DNA of 64,000 bases from Leptothrix sp. (in: b-proteobacteria) (GCA_013822685.1 PNKV01000002.1:328231-392230); one strand, 5' to 3'; shown: positions 53,644-62,021, counted from the stretch's first letter. Translations and numbers: made by a program. Notes: a model not told the origin generated them from the sequence alone.

Positions 53644-54840
53644 TTAAAGCAGCTCAACCGCCACGGCGGTGGCCTCACCGCCGCCAATGCACAAGGTCGC
53701 AATGCCCTTGCGCTGTTGGTGTCGGCGCAATGCGCCCAGCAACGAGACCAGCAGCCGCGCACCGGTGGCCCCGATGGGGTGGCCCAGCGCGCAGGCGCCA
53801 CCATGCACGTTGACCTTGTCATGCGGCAAATCCAGATCGCGCATGGCCGCCATCGTCACCACGGCAAATGCCTCGTTGATCTCCCATAGATCGACATCGG
53901 CGGTTTGCCATCCCGTTCTGGCAAGCAGCTTGCGCACGGCGCCAGCGGGGGCGGTGGTGAACCAACGCGGTTCCTGGGCATGGCTGGCATACCCGGCGAT
54001 CCGCGCGATGGGCTGGACGCCCAAAGCCGCAGCGGTCGATGCACGCATCATGAGCAAGGCCGCGGCGCCGTCAGAGATGGAGCTGGCGTTGGCCGCCGTC
54101 ACCGTGCCCTCCTTGCCAAAGGCCGGTTTCAACTGGGGGATCTTGTCCAGCTGCGCCTTGAGCGGTTGCTCGTCATGCTCGACCACCGTTTCGCGGCCGC
54201 GCACCACATCGCGCACAGGCTCCACCTCCCACGCGAACGCCCCTTGTTGAATGGCACGTTGAGCACGGGTGGTCGACTCGATGGCGAACGCGTCCTGGTC
54301 CTGCCTGGTGAAGCGGTACTCGCTGGCGCACAGCTCAGCAAAATGCCCCATCAACTGGCCCCTGGTGTCGGGCGCATAGGCGTCCTCCAGCCCATCCAGG
54401 AACATGTGGTCCAGCACTTGGCCATGGCCCAGCCGCTGCCCCGCGCGTGCCTTGGGCAGCAGGTAGGGCGCGTTGCTCATGGATTCCATGCCACCGGCCA
54501 GGATGACCTGGGCTTGCCCCGCCAGCAGCGTGTCGTGGGCCAGCATCACCGCCTTCATGCCCGAGCCACAAACCTTGCTGACTGTGGTGCAGGCGGTGGC
54601 GTGCGGCAGGCCCGCTTGCAGTGCCGCCTGGCGCGCGGGCGCTTGCCCAAGGCCTGCCGACAAAACGCAGCCCATGTACACCTCGTCGACCAGCTCTGGC
54701 GCCACGCCAGCGCGCGCGATGGCGGCCTTGATGGCATGCGCGCCCAGCGAGGGCGCCGGGATGTGAGAAAGGCTTCCTTGAAAGCCGCCCAATGGCGTTC
54801 TGGCCACGGCGGCAATCACGATGGGATCGGTCTGATTCAT
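53644..54840 (-). CDS. Acetyl-CoA C-acyltransferase (thiolase)
   Basis: A 398-residue thiolase. The nucleophilic Cys is in TTVSKVCGSGMKAVM near residue 91. NEAFA lies in WEINEAFAVVTM, the catalytic His in CALGHPIGATGAR and the second Cys in LCIGGGEATA. The sequence is ordinary FadA/AtoB size, unlike the FadI-like gene at 10638. Context suggests cleavage of 2-methylacetoacetyl-CoA into acetyl-CoA and propionyl-CoA. GAGGTG upstream selects the ATG at 54840 over the one at 54849. It follows the acyl-CoA dehydrogenase by ten bases. Confidence 0.93.
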   Translation of the reverse strand: MNQTDPIVIAAVARTPLGGFQGSLSHIPAPSLGAHAIKAAIARAGVAPELVDEVYMGCVLSAGLGQAPARQAALQAGLPHATACTTVSKVCGSGMKAVMLAHDTLLAGQAQVILAGGMESMSNAPYLLPKARAGQRLGHGQVLDHMFLDGLEDAYAPDTRGQLMGHFAELCASEYRFTRQDQDAFAIESTTRAQRAIQQGAFAWEVEPVRDVVRGRETVVEHDEQPLKAQLDKIPQLKPAFGKEGTVTAANASSISDGAAALLMMRASTAAALGVQPIARIAGYASHAQEPRWFTTAPAGAVRKLLARTGWQTADVDLWEINEAFAVVTMAAMRDLDLPHDKVNVHGGACALGHPIGATGARLLVSLLGALRRHQQRKGIATLCIGGGEATAVAVELL

Positions 54841-54850
54841 GTGGGTCACC

Positions 54851-55987
54851 TCAGGCTCGTGTCAGTTCACGCACGATGATGTTGCGCTGAATCTCGCTGG
54901 TGCCTTCGTAAATTTGCAGCACTTTGGCATCGCGGAACAGCTTTTCAACCGGGTATTCGGTGCTGTAGCCCATGCCGCCGTACACCTGGATGGCTTCGGT
55001 GGCGGCCCACATGGCCGCGTCGCAGGCAAAGGCCTTGGCCATGGCGCACTCAGCGGTGTTTGGCAAGCCCTGGTCAGCGCGCCAGGCCGCCTGATAGGTC
55101 AGCAGGCGCGCGGCCTCCAGCTTCATGCTCATTTCGGCCAGCTTGTGGCCCACCGCCTGGTGGTCCAGGATGGCCTTGCCCATTGAGCGCCGCTCTTTGG
55201 CATAGGCCATGGCCTCGTCCAGGCAACGCTGCATCACGCCCAGTGCGAAGGCTGCGGCCATCGGGCGCGACCGGTCAAACGTGCGCATGGCGATCGAGAA
55301 ACCTTCGCCTTCCTGGCCAAGCCGGCTGGATTCGGGCACGTGAACCTCGTCAAAGAACACCTCGCAGACGGGCGCCGCGCGCTGGCCAAGCTTGCCCAAT
55401 GGTTCGCCGACTGACAAGCCGGGCGCTTCGCGCTCAACCACAAAAGCGCTGATGCCCTTGTGGCCCGCGTCCATGTCCGTCTTGGCAAAAACCACCATGA
55501 AGCTCGCCAATGAAGCATTGGAGATCCAGATCTTGCTGCCTGTCAACTTGTAGCCACCGTCCACGCGTTTGGCTTGCGTTCGCAACGCGGCCACGTCGGA
55601 TCCGGCGGCAGGCTCGGTCAAGGCGAAGCTGGCGAACTGGCCGGCCGCCAGCCTGGAAAAGTAGGCCTGCTGCTGCGCCTTGGTGCCAGCAATCAAGATG
55701 GGCTCGCAAGCCAAGGCGCTGATGGACAAAGCCGCGCCGATGCCCAGGCAACCTCTGCACAACTGCTCGGTCACCAAGGCCACTTCCATCGCGCCAAGCC
55801 CCGCGCCGCCATGTTCGGTTGGCAAGGCCAGGTTCAACAGGCCCAGCTCAAGCGCCTTGGCATGAACGGCAATGGGAAATTGCTCGTCGCGATCCGCCCT
55901 GGCGGCCAGTGGAATGATCTCGCGGTCCGCAAAGGTGCGGGCCAGCTCCTGGATCATTTTTTGTTCGTCGGTCAGCTGGAAGTTCAT
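54851..55987 (-). CDS. Acyl-CoA dehydrogenase (short or branched chain)
   Basis: A 378-residue flavoenzyme. Family features: FQLTDEQKMIQELARTFADR, FALTEPAAGSDVAAL, WISNAS, VYGGMGYSTEYPVEKLFRDA and the catalytic-region [17 protein letters not shown]. It heads the dehydrogenase-thiolase-SDR-AraC operon, so 2-methylbutyryl-CoA or another short branched acyl-CoA is a sensible substrate, though not provable here. A 116-base gap separates it from the divergent AraC-type gene. Confidence 0.92.
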   Translation of the reverse strand: MNFQLTDEQKMIQELARTFADREIIPLAARADRDEQFPIAVHAKALELGLLNLALPTEHGGAGLGAMEVALVTEQLCRGCLGIGAALSISALACEPILIAGTKAQQQAYFSRLAAGQFASFALTEPAAGSDVAALRTQAKRVDGGYKLTGSKIWISNASLASFMVVFAKTDMDAGHKGISAFVVEREAPGLSVGEPLGKLGQRAAPVCEVFFDEVHVPESSRLGQEGEGFSIAMRTFDRSRPMAAAFALGVMQRCLDEAMAYAKERRSMGKAILDHQAVGHKLAEMSMKLEAARLLTYQAAWRADQGLPNTAECAMAKAFACDAAMWAATEAIQVYGGMGYSTEYPVEKLFRDAKVLQIYEGTSEIQRNIIVRELTRA

Positions 55988-56103
55988 GAAATCTCACTGG
56001 CTGATCAAGCCAATTTGGTTGCTGGGTGTGGGGGCGATTGTAGGAATGGTGGCCCTGCAAGCGCTTGCCGCGCCCGCCGATTTACTTGCATAATCAGCCA
56101 AAA

Positions 56104-57126
56104 ATGAGCCGCCCGTCTGCCACCACCGTTCCCATCGACTTTGCTCGGCAGTTGCTCGAAGGGCCCGCTTTGCCCAGTGCCGTCTGCCTGTCCATCCTTG
56201 AGCAAACGGGCATTCCACTTGAGTTGCTGGCCTCACCCCAGGCGCGCGTCACCACGGACCAATTCGCAGCGCTTTACCGCCTGGTTGTCACCCACACCGG
56301 CGATGAAAGCCCGGGCATGTTCTCGCGCCCACTCAAGCCAGGCACGCTCAAGTTCCTGGCCTTGAGCGTGGTGCAGGCCCCCAGCCTGGTCACCGCCTTG
56401 CACCGGTTCACCCAGTTTTTTCAGTTGGTGCTGGACGACCTTCACTTCGAGCTCGTGTCGACGCCTGAGCAGGTCAGCGTCGTCCTTCGCCCGCAGACCG
56501 ACGCCGTGCGCCAGCATCGATTCGCGCAAGAGGTGATGCTCAAGCTCGTGCATGGCATGGCCTCGTGGCTGGCAGGCCGCAAGATCCCGATCACGCGTGT
56601 TGACCTGGCCTACAAGCCGCCGGCTTACGCCTCTGACTATGTCTACCTTTACCCCGGCCAGGCCAGCTTCAACCAGCCGGTGACGGCCATCCACTTTGAC
56701 CGGCAGTGGCTGCAAGGGCCCGTCAGGCAGCGTGCCGATGCCATTGGCGACTTCCTGCTGCGTGCGCCCGCCGACTGGATGTTCGTGTCCTTCGCCGAGC
56801 GATTTGTGAGCCACCGCGTGCGCGAACAGCTTGAAAGCACGCTGTCTGAGCTGACGCGAATTGAAGAGGTGGCCAAGAGCCTGTTGATGTCCACACGGAC
56901 CTTGGCGCGCCGGCTTGAGCAAGAAGGCACGAGTTTTCAGCTGCTCAAGGACGAGCTGCGGCGCGACGTCGCCATCCGCTTGCTGATGCAGACGCATTGG
57001 CCGCCCGAAGAGATCGGCGTGCAGATCGGTTTTGAAGACCCCACCACCTTTTACCGTGCGTTCAAACGCTGGACGGGCTGCTCACCGGGGGTGTACCGGC
57101 GCAGCGGTGGCAGGGTTGCCGCTTAA
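56104..57126 (+). CDS. AraC-family regulator, OruR-type (second copy)
   Basis: A 340-residue regulator with the same architecture as the one at 51781: a long N-terminal Arabinose_bd/OruR domain (about 20-215) and a C-terminal helix-turn-helix pair (about 235-335; LMSTRTLARRLEQEGTSFQL, then IGVQIGFEDPTTFYRAFKRW and TGCSPGVYRR). The two are clearly paralogous but diverged. Being divergent from the acyl-CoA dehydrogenase operon, it is its probable activator. The ATG at 56104 begins the conserved region; an in-frame ATG at 56065 is less likely. Confidence 0.9.
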   Translation: MSRPSATTVPIDFARQLLEGPALPSAVCLSILEQTGIPLELLASPQARVTTDQFAALYRLVVTHTGDESPGMFSRPLKPGTLKFLALSVVQAPSLVTALHRFTQFFQLVLDDLHFELVSTPEQVSVVLRPQTDAVRQHRFAQEVMLKLVHGMASWLAGRKIPITRVDLAYKPPAYASDYVYLYPGQASFNQPVTAIHFDRQWLQGPVRQRADAIGDFLLRAPADWMFVSFAERFVSHRVREQLESTLSELTRIEEVAKSLLMSTRTLARRLEQEGTSFQLLKDELRRDVAIRLLMQTHWPPEEIGVQIGFEDPTTFYRAFKRWTGCSPGVYRRSGGRVAA

Positions 57127-57524
57127 TCAGCCCCTATCAACCATGGCTGCACAAAGGCAAACCAGCCGCCAACCAAATAGACGGCCAGGCTGAACAGATA
57201 CAGGAGCCCTGAGGTTTTGCGTGTCTTCAAGCAGGCCATTCGCAATGCAGGGTCGGCCGGGCAGGGTGCGGATTTATTCCGCCATTGAAGCCAGCCGCTG
57301 CCTGCCATGGCTACCGCCGCGAACACGAACAGGCCAGCCTTGTGCTCACTCAGCCAAACCACCTGCGGGAAAACCGAGACCAGCGACGAAAGTGCCGCCC
57401 CCGCGCCCAGCGCCACCAGCAAGGCGGGCAGGGCGCAGCACACCAAGGTGCTGGAGCTGGCGAACAAGCTAAGCACGGAAGTCCACAGGCTGGCCCTGGA
57501 CTCGATGATGCCGTCGGCACTCAC
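57123..57524 (-). CDS. MerT-like membrane protein
   Basis: A 133-residue inner-membrane protein with about three helices. The first has paired cysteines, SSTLVCCALPALLVALGAG, like the Cys pair of MerT that receives metal. The rest follows MerT-type topology but is poorly conserved. It probably moves a soft metal (Hg, Cu or similar) handed over by the HMA protein encoded just upstream, whose stop overlaps this start by four bases. No merA or merR is present, so mercury resistance is not claimed. Confidence 0.72.
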   Translation of the reverse strand: MSADGIIESRASLWTSVLSLFASSSTLVCCALPALLVALGAGAALSSLVSVFPQVVWLSEHKAGLFVFAAVAMAGSGWLQWRNKSAPCPADPALRMACLKTRKTSGLLYLFSLAVYLVGGWFAFVQPWLIGAD

Positions 57525-57859
57525 TTGGAGGCCTTCACGTCTGCCTTGATATCCGCGACCGACTTTTCAACCGTCTCCAGGTTGATCACGTCGTACCCGG
57601 CGTCCTTGATCTCAGCCGTGATCGTTTTGCCGTCCAGGGTTTGGCCGGCCTTGGCTTCCACGGCCACCACTTTTTGCTTCAGATCAACATAGACCGCCTG
57701 CGTGGCGGGCAACTTGGACAGGCGCTTTTCAATGCCTTGCGCGCAGAACGCGCAGACCATGCCATTGACCGTGGCCTTGATGCTGGTGGTGGCCCAGGCT
57801 GGGGCGGTGAAGCCGGCGATCAAAGCCACGGTGACCAGAATGCGTGATGGATTTGTCAT
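57521..57859 (-). CDS. Periplasmic heavy-metal-associated (HMA/MerP-like) protein
   Basis: A 112-residue exported protein. The signal peptide is about residues 1-23 (ILVTVALIAGFTAPAWA). The HMA domain follows: VNGMVCAFCAQGIEKRL gives the G-M-x-C-x-x-C metal site. A short Lys-rich tail follows. It would bind a soft metal in the periplasm and pass it to the MerT-like protein encoded next. The sequence after the CxxC (AQGIEKRLSKLPATQAVYVD) is that of a generic HMA group rather than classical MerP. Confidence 0.85.
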   Translation of the reverse strand: MTNPSRILVTVALIAGFTAPAWATTSIKATVNGMVCAFCAQGIEKRLSKLPATQAVYVDLKQKVVAVEAKAGQTLDGKTITAEIKDAGYDVINLETVEKSVADIKADVKASK

Positions 57860-57871
57860 GGTGTTGTTCCT

Positions 57872-58510
57872 TCAAAAGATGTACATGAAATTCGCCCGAG
57901 CCTGTTTAGAGTTGCTGACTCCCAGCTCGACGAAATAGCGGTTGTGGATGAGGCGCAGCATCGGCGTAACCTCTGTTTTGTCTGACAGGCCTCTCATGCG
58001 GCGGGCCTCGACGATGAACCAAGGTTGGATCTCGTCGTAGTCCACCTCGTAGAACGAGAAGCCCGCGCGGACGGAGGCAAAGTCGTGATTCAAGCCGCTG
58101 GCGCGGTACAGGCGGCCCGTCGCGGCCAAGTAGACGCGGGTGGTTTCGTAGTCCACCTGCAGGCCGGGCGCCCAGGCCAGCTTGGAGCCGGAGAAGTCAT
58201 TGCCCTGGATGGCGCCGGCACCGGCGAAAAACCAGACATTTGCCTGGGCATGAGGCAGATTCCAACGGGTCACCAGGCGGGTGTAGTTGACTTCGGCGAG
58301 CGTGCGCGTCTTCGATTTGTCATCAGAGCGCATGTACAAGCCGCCAGCCCCCACCGCATCGCGTGCTGTCAGGGCGTAGTTGACCCAGGACTCCCGCCAG
58401 TTGGGGCTGAAATCGCCCATGGCCATCGCGCTGTCCTTGAAGCCCATGGGCGCCGCCTGAGCTGCGGCGCTGACGGCCATCCCTGCCGCAAAGGCAAGTA
58501 GCCACCTCAT
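57872..58510 (-). CDS. Predicted outer-membrane beta-barrel protein
   Basis: A 212-residue protein with a signal peptide (LLAFAAGMAVSAAAQA, cleaved near 19) and many amphipathic strands such as LAEVNYTRLVTRWNLP. The C-terminal RANFMYIF ends in Phe, the usual barrel-insertion signal. I do not recognise a named family; the size suits an eight- to ten-strand barrel. It lies 12 bases upstream of the HMA gene in the same direction, so it may belong to the same metal-related operon. The start at 58510 puts the signal peptide at the N-terminus. Confidence 0.7.
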   Translation of the reverse strand: MRWLLAFAAGMAVSAAAQAAPMGFKDSAMAMGDFSPNWRESWVNYALTARDAVGAGGLYMRSDDKSKTRTLAEVNYTRLVTRWNLPHAQANVWFFAGAGAIQGNDFSGSKLAWAPGLQVDYETTRVYLAATGRLYRASGLNHDFASVRAGFSFYEVDYDEIQPWFIVEARRMRGLSDKTEVTPMLRLIHNRYFVELGVSNSKQARANFMYIF

Positions 58511-58618
58511 GGCCTGGCCTTGATGGGTTGTAGATTCATTGGATCTCCAGCGGTGGCTCGGGGATGAGCCACGGTTCATGTCACCGCAGAAACTGCGGAC
58601 GCACTTTGGGCTTGGAGA

Positions 58619-58963
58619 TCAAAAAATGGGCGGTTTGGCGGTGGGGGCCACCAGGGCACTTGCAAAGTTGGCGGTGCCAAACAGGGGCTGGGTATCTTTG
58701 GCGGCGGTGACCAGATCAAATCGGCTGAAAGCCAGATCGGCCAAAGGAATGCACAGCCCGCAGGCGGCGCAGTCTTGCATGTCGGGCTGAGCCTGGTTTG
58801 TATGAGCTTGGCCGGTCTGCGCGTGCATCGGGCATGCGGGTGGCATGGCATCTGCGGCATGGGCAGCGGTGCTGCTTGCTGCCATTTGAAAGCTCATGAG
58901 ATCGCCAGCCCAGCCACGCAAAGGCAGCAGCATGATCATGATGATGACAAGCAGGCGGTGCAT
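58619..58963 (-). CDS. Small exported Cys-containing protein, metal-cassette associated
   Basis: A 114-residue protein. The signal peptide is about 1-18 (MHRLLVIIMIMLLPLRGWAG). The mature part has MPPACPMHAQTG and the cluster MQDCAACGLCIPLA, with Met, His and Cys residues suited to soft-metal binding. Similar short proteins of the DUF2946 kind sit in copper-resistance loci, but the family match is not certain. It lies first in the cassette, about 110 bases upstream of the outer-membrane barrel. The ATG at 58963 is chosen because it starts the signal peptide. Confidence 0.55.
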   Translation of the reverse strand: MHRLLVIIMIMLLPLRGWAGDLMSFQMAASSTAAHAADAMPPACPMHAQTGQAHTNQAQPDMQDCAACGLCIPLADLAFSRFDLVTAAKDTQPLFGTANFASALVAPTAKPPIF

Positions 58964-59477
58964 TGGGAAATGATAGCTGAGCAGGATGGGTGCTGCACAC
59001 CTATTACCACCAGCCGTTAGCACGACCTATGGCTAACGCGAGCCCTGAACTTGCACCGATGATGTACTTTATCTGCGGGATAAAGATCGCCAAAAGCTTC
59101 ACGAAGGCGCCATGCCCATCGAAGTCTGGTGGTTGGTGATGACTCATGTAACCACATTCTATGGAGCCCCATGCGTGACTTGCATTGAGGACAAGCTACG
59201 AGGCACAGTTCGGAGATTTTGCCGAACGTGTCGAGATTGGCCAGCCTGACAACAACAAATTAACTTTCTACGATGTATATTATGTAAACTAACGCAAGCG
59301 ACAACTGCGACGCCACGCGGACAGCTCACCGCGCGACTCGCCTCTTACTCAATGACGATTTGCCCACCGCCGGGAAGATCGGCCAGCATCCTGTGTCCCA
59401 TCAATCTGGATGGTGTGGGGGGCGTGCCGGGATACGGCCAAAAATGATACATAAGCGAAAAGGTAATAAGAGATCGT
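58964..59477. other. Intergenic segment without clear gene (514 bases)
   Basis: No convincing ORF is seen. The stretch is less GC-rich than the flanking chromosome, especially near 59255-59295. It holds two short perfect dyads: CGTTAGC / GCTAACG (59015-59038) and CTTTATC-TGCGG-GATAAAG (59067-59085). It also has an 11-base match (CATTCTATGGA, 59155-59165) to part of the recombination site at 60708. It probably marks the left edge of an acquired segment and contains decayed sequence. Confidence 0.5.
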
Positions 59478-60671
59478 CTATTTATGCGTCAGTGGTTCGC
59501 TGCTGGCATCCCACTTGATCTTGTGCACCGCCTGGGTGGCATCGTGACGCGCGTCGTTTTCGCTGTGGACGTAGATGCTGGTGGTGCTGATGGTGGCGTG
59601 ACCGAAGTTGTCCCGTACGGTTTTCACGTCCATTCCAGCATCGGTCATATGGGTGCCAGCGGTGTGTCGCAACCAGTGCGTGGACGCGGCCTCGATTTGG
59701 GCCGCAGTGGCTTCCCATTCGAGTCCCCTGGTTCGCAGACGGTCTGCAGTCGAGCGCATGACGCCCTTGACGACCTCATGGATGGCGCTGCGTGCCATGG
59801 GTTTTTCCGCGCCAATGATCCGCAACACCAATGGCGTGCTTTCATTGCTGCCGGGCAGCGCTGGCCAACCATGGGCTTTGCGGTAAACCATCAGTTCCGT
59901 CATCAATTCGGACGTGGCCGGAACGATCCGCGTCTTGTCGCCTTTGCCGATCACCTCAAGCCACCAGCGCTCGACACCGCCTCGATCACGCTGGCTGTAA
60001 AAGCCACCCATGGTGCTGGAAGTGACTTCAGAGACGCGCAGCCCACCGATGTAGAGCAAAGAAAACAGCCACCGGCACCGTGCTGAATGGGCCGCTTCTC
60101 GCCCCGAGTCAGTGGGCATGGCCAGGATCGTCGCCTTGACTTCCTCCCAATGCTCATGGGGCAGAAAGCGGCTGGTCTGCCGTGGGCCGACACGCCGCCT
60201 ACGGCGGCCAAGCGAAAGCGGGTTGCCTGCCAGGTAGCCTGCTTCCACCAGCCAAGAAAACAGGGCATTGATGATGGACAGCGCGTGGCGCTGACTGGCG
60301 CTTGAAAGCGGCCCCGCAAACGGCCGCCAATGAGGCGAGGCTCGTCCCGGGCGCTGGCGCACCGTCATGACCCAGCGTTCAGCCGGTTGGGGGTCGGCCA
60401 GAAAGCGCTCGTACATCAGTAGATCCTCGTGGGTCAGCGAGGACATGGCTAGGCCGCGCTGATGCACGCACCACAACAGCAGCCGTTCGGCCTCCTTGCG
60501 GTAGCTGGCCAGCGTCGCGGGTGTGTCGATGTACCTGGCCAGCCAGGCCAACACCGCCGAGCGGTCGTCGTCGGCCGCAATCTGTGTGGCGCCACGGGCG
60601 CGATTAAGCCCATCTGTCCCAGAGAGGCTGGAAGAAATCGGCATTCGATCAATCGGGACGATGGCATTCAT
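59478..60671 (-). CDS. Tyrosine recombinase (integrase), TnpS-like context
   Basis: A 397-residue site-specific recombinase. The N-terminal SAM-like core-binding domain covers about 35-150 and the catalytic domain about 165-390. Catalytic residues seen: Arg212 (IGGLRVSEV), a Lys near 243-245 (VIGKGDKTR), His332-x-x-Arg335 (THWLRHTAGT), His358 (NFGHATIST) and Tyr367 (SIYVHSE). It is divergent from the KfrA-like gene, with a perfect 12-6-12 dyad between them; the pair recalls TnpS and TnpT of Tn4651-type transposons. No transposase is found in the window. Confidence 0.93.
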   Translation of the reverse strand: MNAIVPIDRMPISSSLSGTDGLNRARGATQIAADDDRSAVLAWLARYIDTPATLASYRKEAERLLLWCVHQRGLAMSSLTHEDLLMYERFLADPQPAERWVMTVRQRPGRASPHWRPFAGPLSSASQRHALSIINALFSWLVEAGYLAGNPLSLGRRRRRVGPRQTSRFLPHEHWEEVKATILAMPTDSGREAAHSARCRWLFSLLYIGGLRVSEVTSSTMGGFYSQRDRGGVERWWLEVIGKGDKTRIVPATSELMTELMVYRKAHGWPALPGSNESTPLVLRIIGAEKPMARSAIHEVVKGVMRSTADRLRTRGLEWEATAAQIEAASTHWLRHTAGTHMTDAGMDVKTVRDNFGHATISTTSIYVHSENDARHDATQAVHKIKWDASSEPLTHK

Positions 60672-60707
60672 GGTGTCGATGATCTCAAAACGGCGGTCGC
60701 ATTCATT

Positions 60708-60737
60708 CTATGGACATAATATAGTTTATGTCCATAG
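60708..60737. repeat. Candidate recombinase core site (12-6-12 perfect dyad)
   Basis: CTATGGACATAA, a six-base spacer TATAGT, and TTATGTCCATAG form a perfect inverted repeat. Two 12-bp arms around a 6-bp central region are the layout of tyrosine-recombinase sites. It lies 36 bases upstream of the recombinase gene in the divergent, AT-rich intergenic region, so it may also be an operator. Confidence 0.65.
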
Positions 60738-60787
60738 ATCTCCATATATATCAGTATATTCAATGTTTTACGTTATATTATTTAACC

Positions 60788-61777
60788 ATGAGCATTGAAT
60801 CAGAAATCCAGTCCGAGATCGAATCCCTCAAGGAGCGGTTCAGCGAAACCAAGGCCTTGTACCGGGAAGTCTGCGCGCTGCTGTTCTTTCGGCACGGGAT
60901 CACGCCCACTGCAAGCAAGCTCTACCAGTACGTGCGTAAGGGATCAATGAGCGCACCGGCAGATGCGCTGACCAAGTTCTGGGAGGAGTTGCGCGACAAA
61001 GCTCGGGTGCAGATTGACCACCCGGATCTGCCAGAAGCACTCAAACTTGCCGCAGCCGACGCCGTGCAGACGCTCTGGGGTCAGGCCACCGAACTGGCCA
61101 GAACAGAGCTGGGCAGTTTGCGAGTGGAGGCCCAAGCTGAGTCGGCCAAAGCCTTGGCTGAACTTGAGGCCGAGCAGGAGCGCGCCAGCGGCCTGAAGGC
61201 TCAAACGCATGAGTTGCAGGGGCGGCTTGAAGATCTGGCTGCCCAGCTCCAGGCGCGCAGCACTGAACTGGAGAGCGAGCGCCGCGCACACGCGGCTATC
61301 ACGGCGCGTACGGAGGCGTTGCAGCGGCAGGTCGGTGAGTTGCAGACTCAGCAGGAGCTCATCCGAGCAGACTTCAGCGCCGAGCTGGAGAAGGGGCGAG
61401 CGGCCATCGAGACCGCCAACGAGCGGGCCGTCGCCGCCGAGCGGCGGGCGCTGCGCGAGATAGACCAAGAGCGCTCGGGACGCGCTGCGGCAGAGAAGCA
61501 GTTGGAGGGCGCACGGGTCAAGCTGGCCGAGACCGAGCGCCAGCACCAAGCTAAGGCGCTGGAGTTCGTCACGGCAAACACCCGGATCAGCACAGAACTG
61601 GAGGCCGCCAAGATAACGGTCCAGAACCTTGCGACAACCGTCGATGACCAGGGGCAGCAACTCCAAAACTCCCAGCAGCAGGTCTCGCAGTTCAAGGCCG
61701 AAGCCGATACCTTACGAAGCCTTGTCGAGCAGTTCAGGCCCGCGTCGGCACGCACGAAGCGTGTACCCAAGGCATAA
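60788..61777 (+). CDS. KfrA-like DNA-binding coiled-coil protein (TnpT-like)
   Basis: A 329-residue protein. The N-terminal KfrA_N-type DNA-binding domain spans about 15-95 (SETKALYREVCALLFFRHGI; TASKLYQYVRKGSMSAPADA). The rest is a long Ala/Glu/Gln/Arg-rich coiled coil to about residue 310, ending in a basic tail. KfrA proteins act in plasmid stability. TnpT, an auxiliary resolution factor of Tn4651-type elements, has similar size and architecture as I remember it. An ATG at 60728 would lie inside the dyad, so the ATG at 60788 is used. The short AT-rich leader lacks a clear Shine-Dalgarno site. Confidence 0.82.
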   Translation: MSIESEIQSEIESLKERFSETKALYREVCALLFFRHGITPTASKLYQYVRKGSMSAPADALTKFWEELRDKARVQIDHPDLPEALKLAAADAVQTLWGQATELARTELGSLRVEAQAESAKALAELEAEQERASGLKAQTHELQGRLEDLAAQLQARSTELESERRAHAAITARTEALQRQVGELQTQQELIRADFSAELEKGRAAIETANERAVAAERRALREIDQERSGRAAAEKQLEGARVKLAETERQHQAKALEFVTANTRISTELEAAKITVQNLATTVDDQGQQLQNSQQQVSQFKAEADTLRSLVEQFRPASARTKRVPKA

Positions 61778-61925
61778 GTGGGGAATTCAATTGAGGCAGT
61801 TTGCAGCCGCTGATCTGCTGAAGCGGATTACCAGGCGGGGGCGAATGGCGTTCGACGATACAGATCGCCACCTTTGAGTAGGCGGCTGAGCACCAGGCAT
61901 CACCCATGCCGCAGGACACGTTGAT

Positions 61926-61940
61926 CGCCCTAAAAGGGCG
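61926..61940 (+). terminator. Hairpin downstream of KfrA-like gene
   Basis: CGCCCT-AAA-AGGGCG is a perfect 6-bp hairpin 148 bases after the KfrA-like stop. A T-rich tract (TTTTCCTTTTTT) follows only 10-20 bases later, so terminator function is uncertain. The rest of the 244-base gap before the PAP2 gene shows no feature. Confidence 0.35.
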
Positions 61941-62021
61941 TCAGCCAAATTTTCCTTTTTTGGGGGTTGGGCAAAAATTGCCAAGTACCGAATGCCGGTG
62001 GATTGCCTCGTTGGCGCAATC

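Noticed and set aside
57123..57859. Classical mercury resistance operon
   Set aside because: Only MerT-like and HMA proteins are present; no mercuric reductase or MerR, and the HMA protein is not a close MerP match.
59015..59038. Integron attC-like site (GTTAGC...GCTAAC)
   Set aside because: The bases do not meet the GTTRRRY and RYYYAAC core rules, and no integron integrase or cassette array is present; the recombinase at 59478 lacks evidence for the IntI-specific insertion.
61940..61990. Tn3-family terminal inverted repeat near the T- and G-rich tract
   Set aside because: No matching inverted copy was found on the other side of the recombinase pair and no transposase gene lies in the window.
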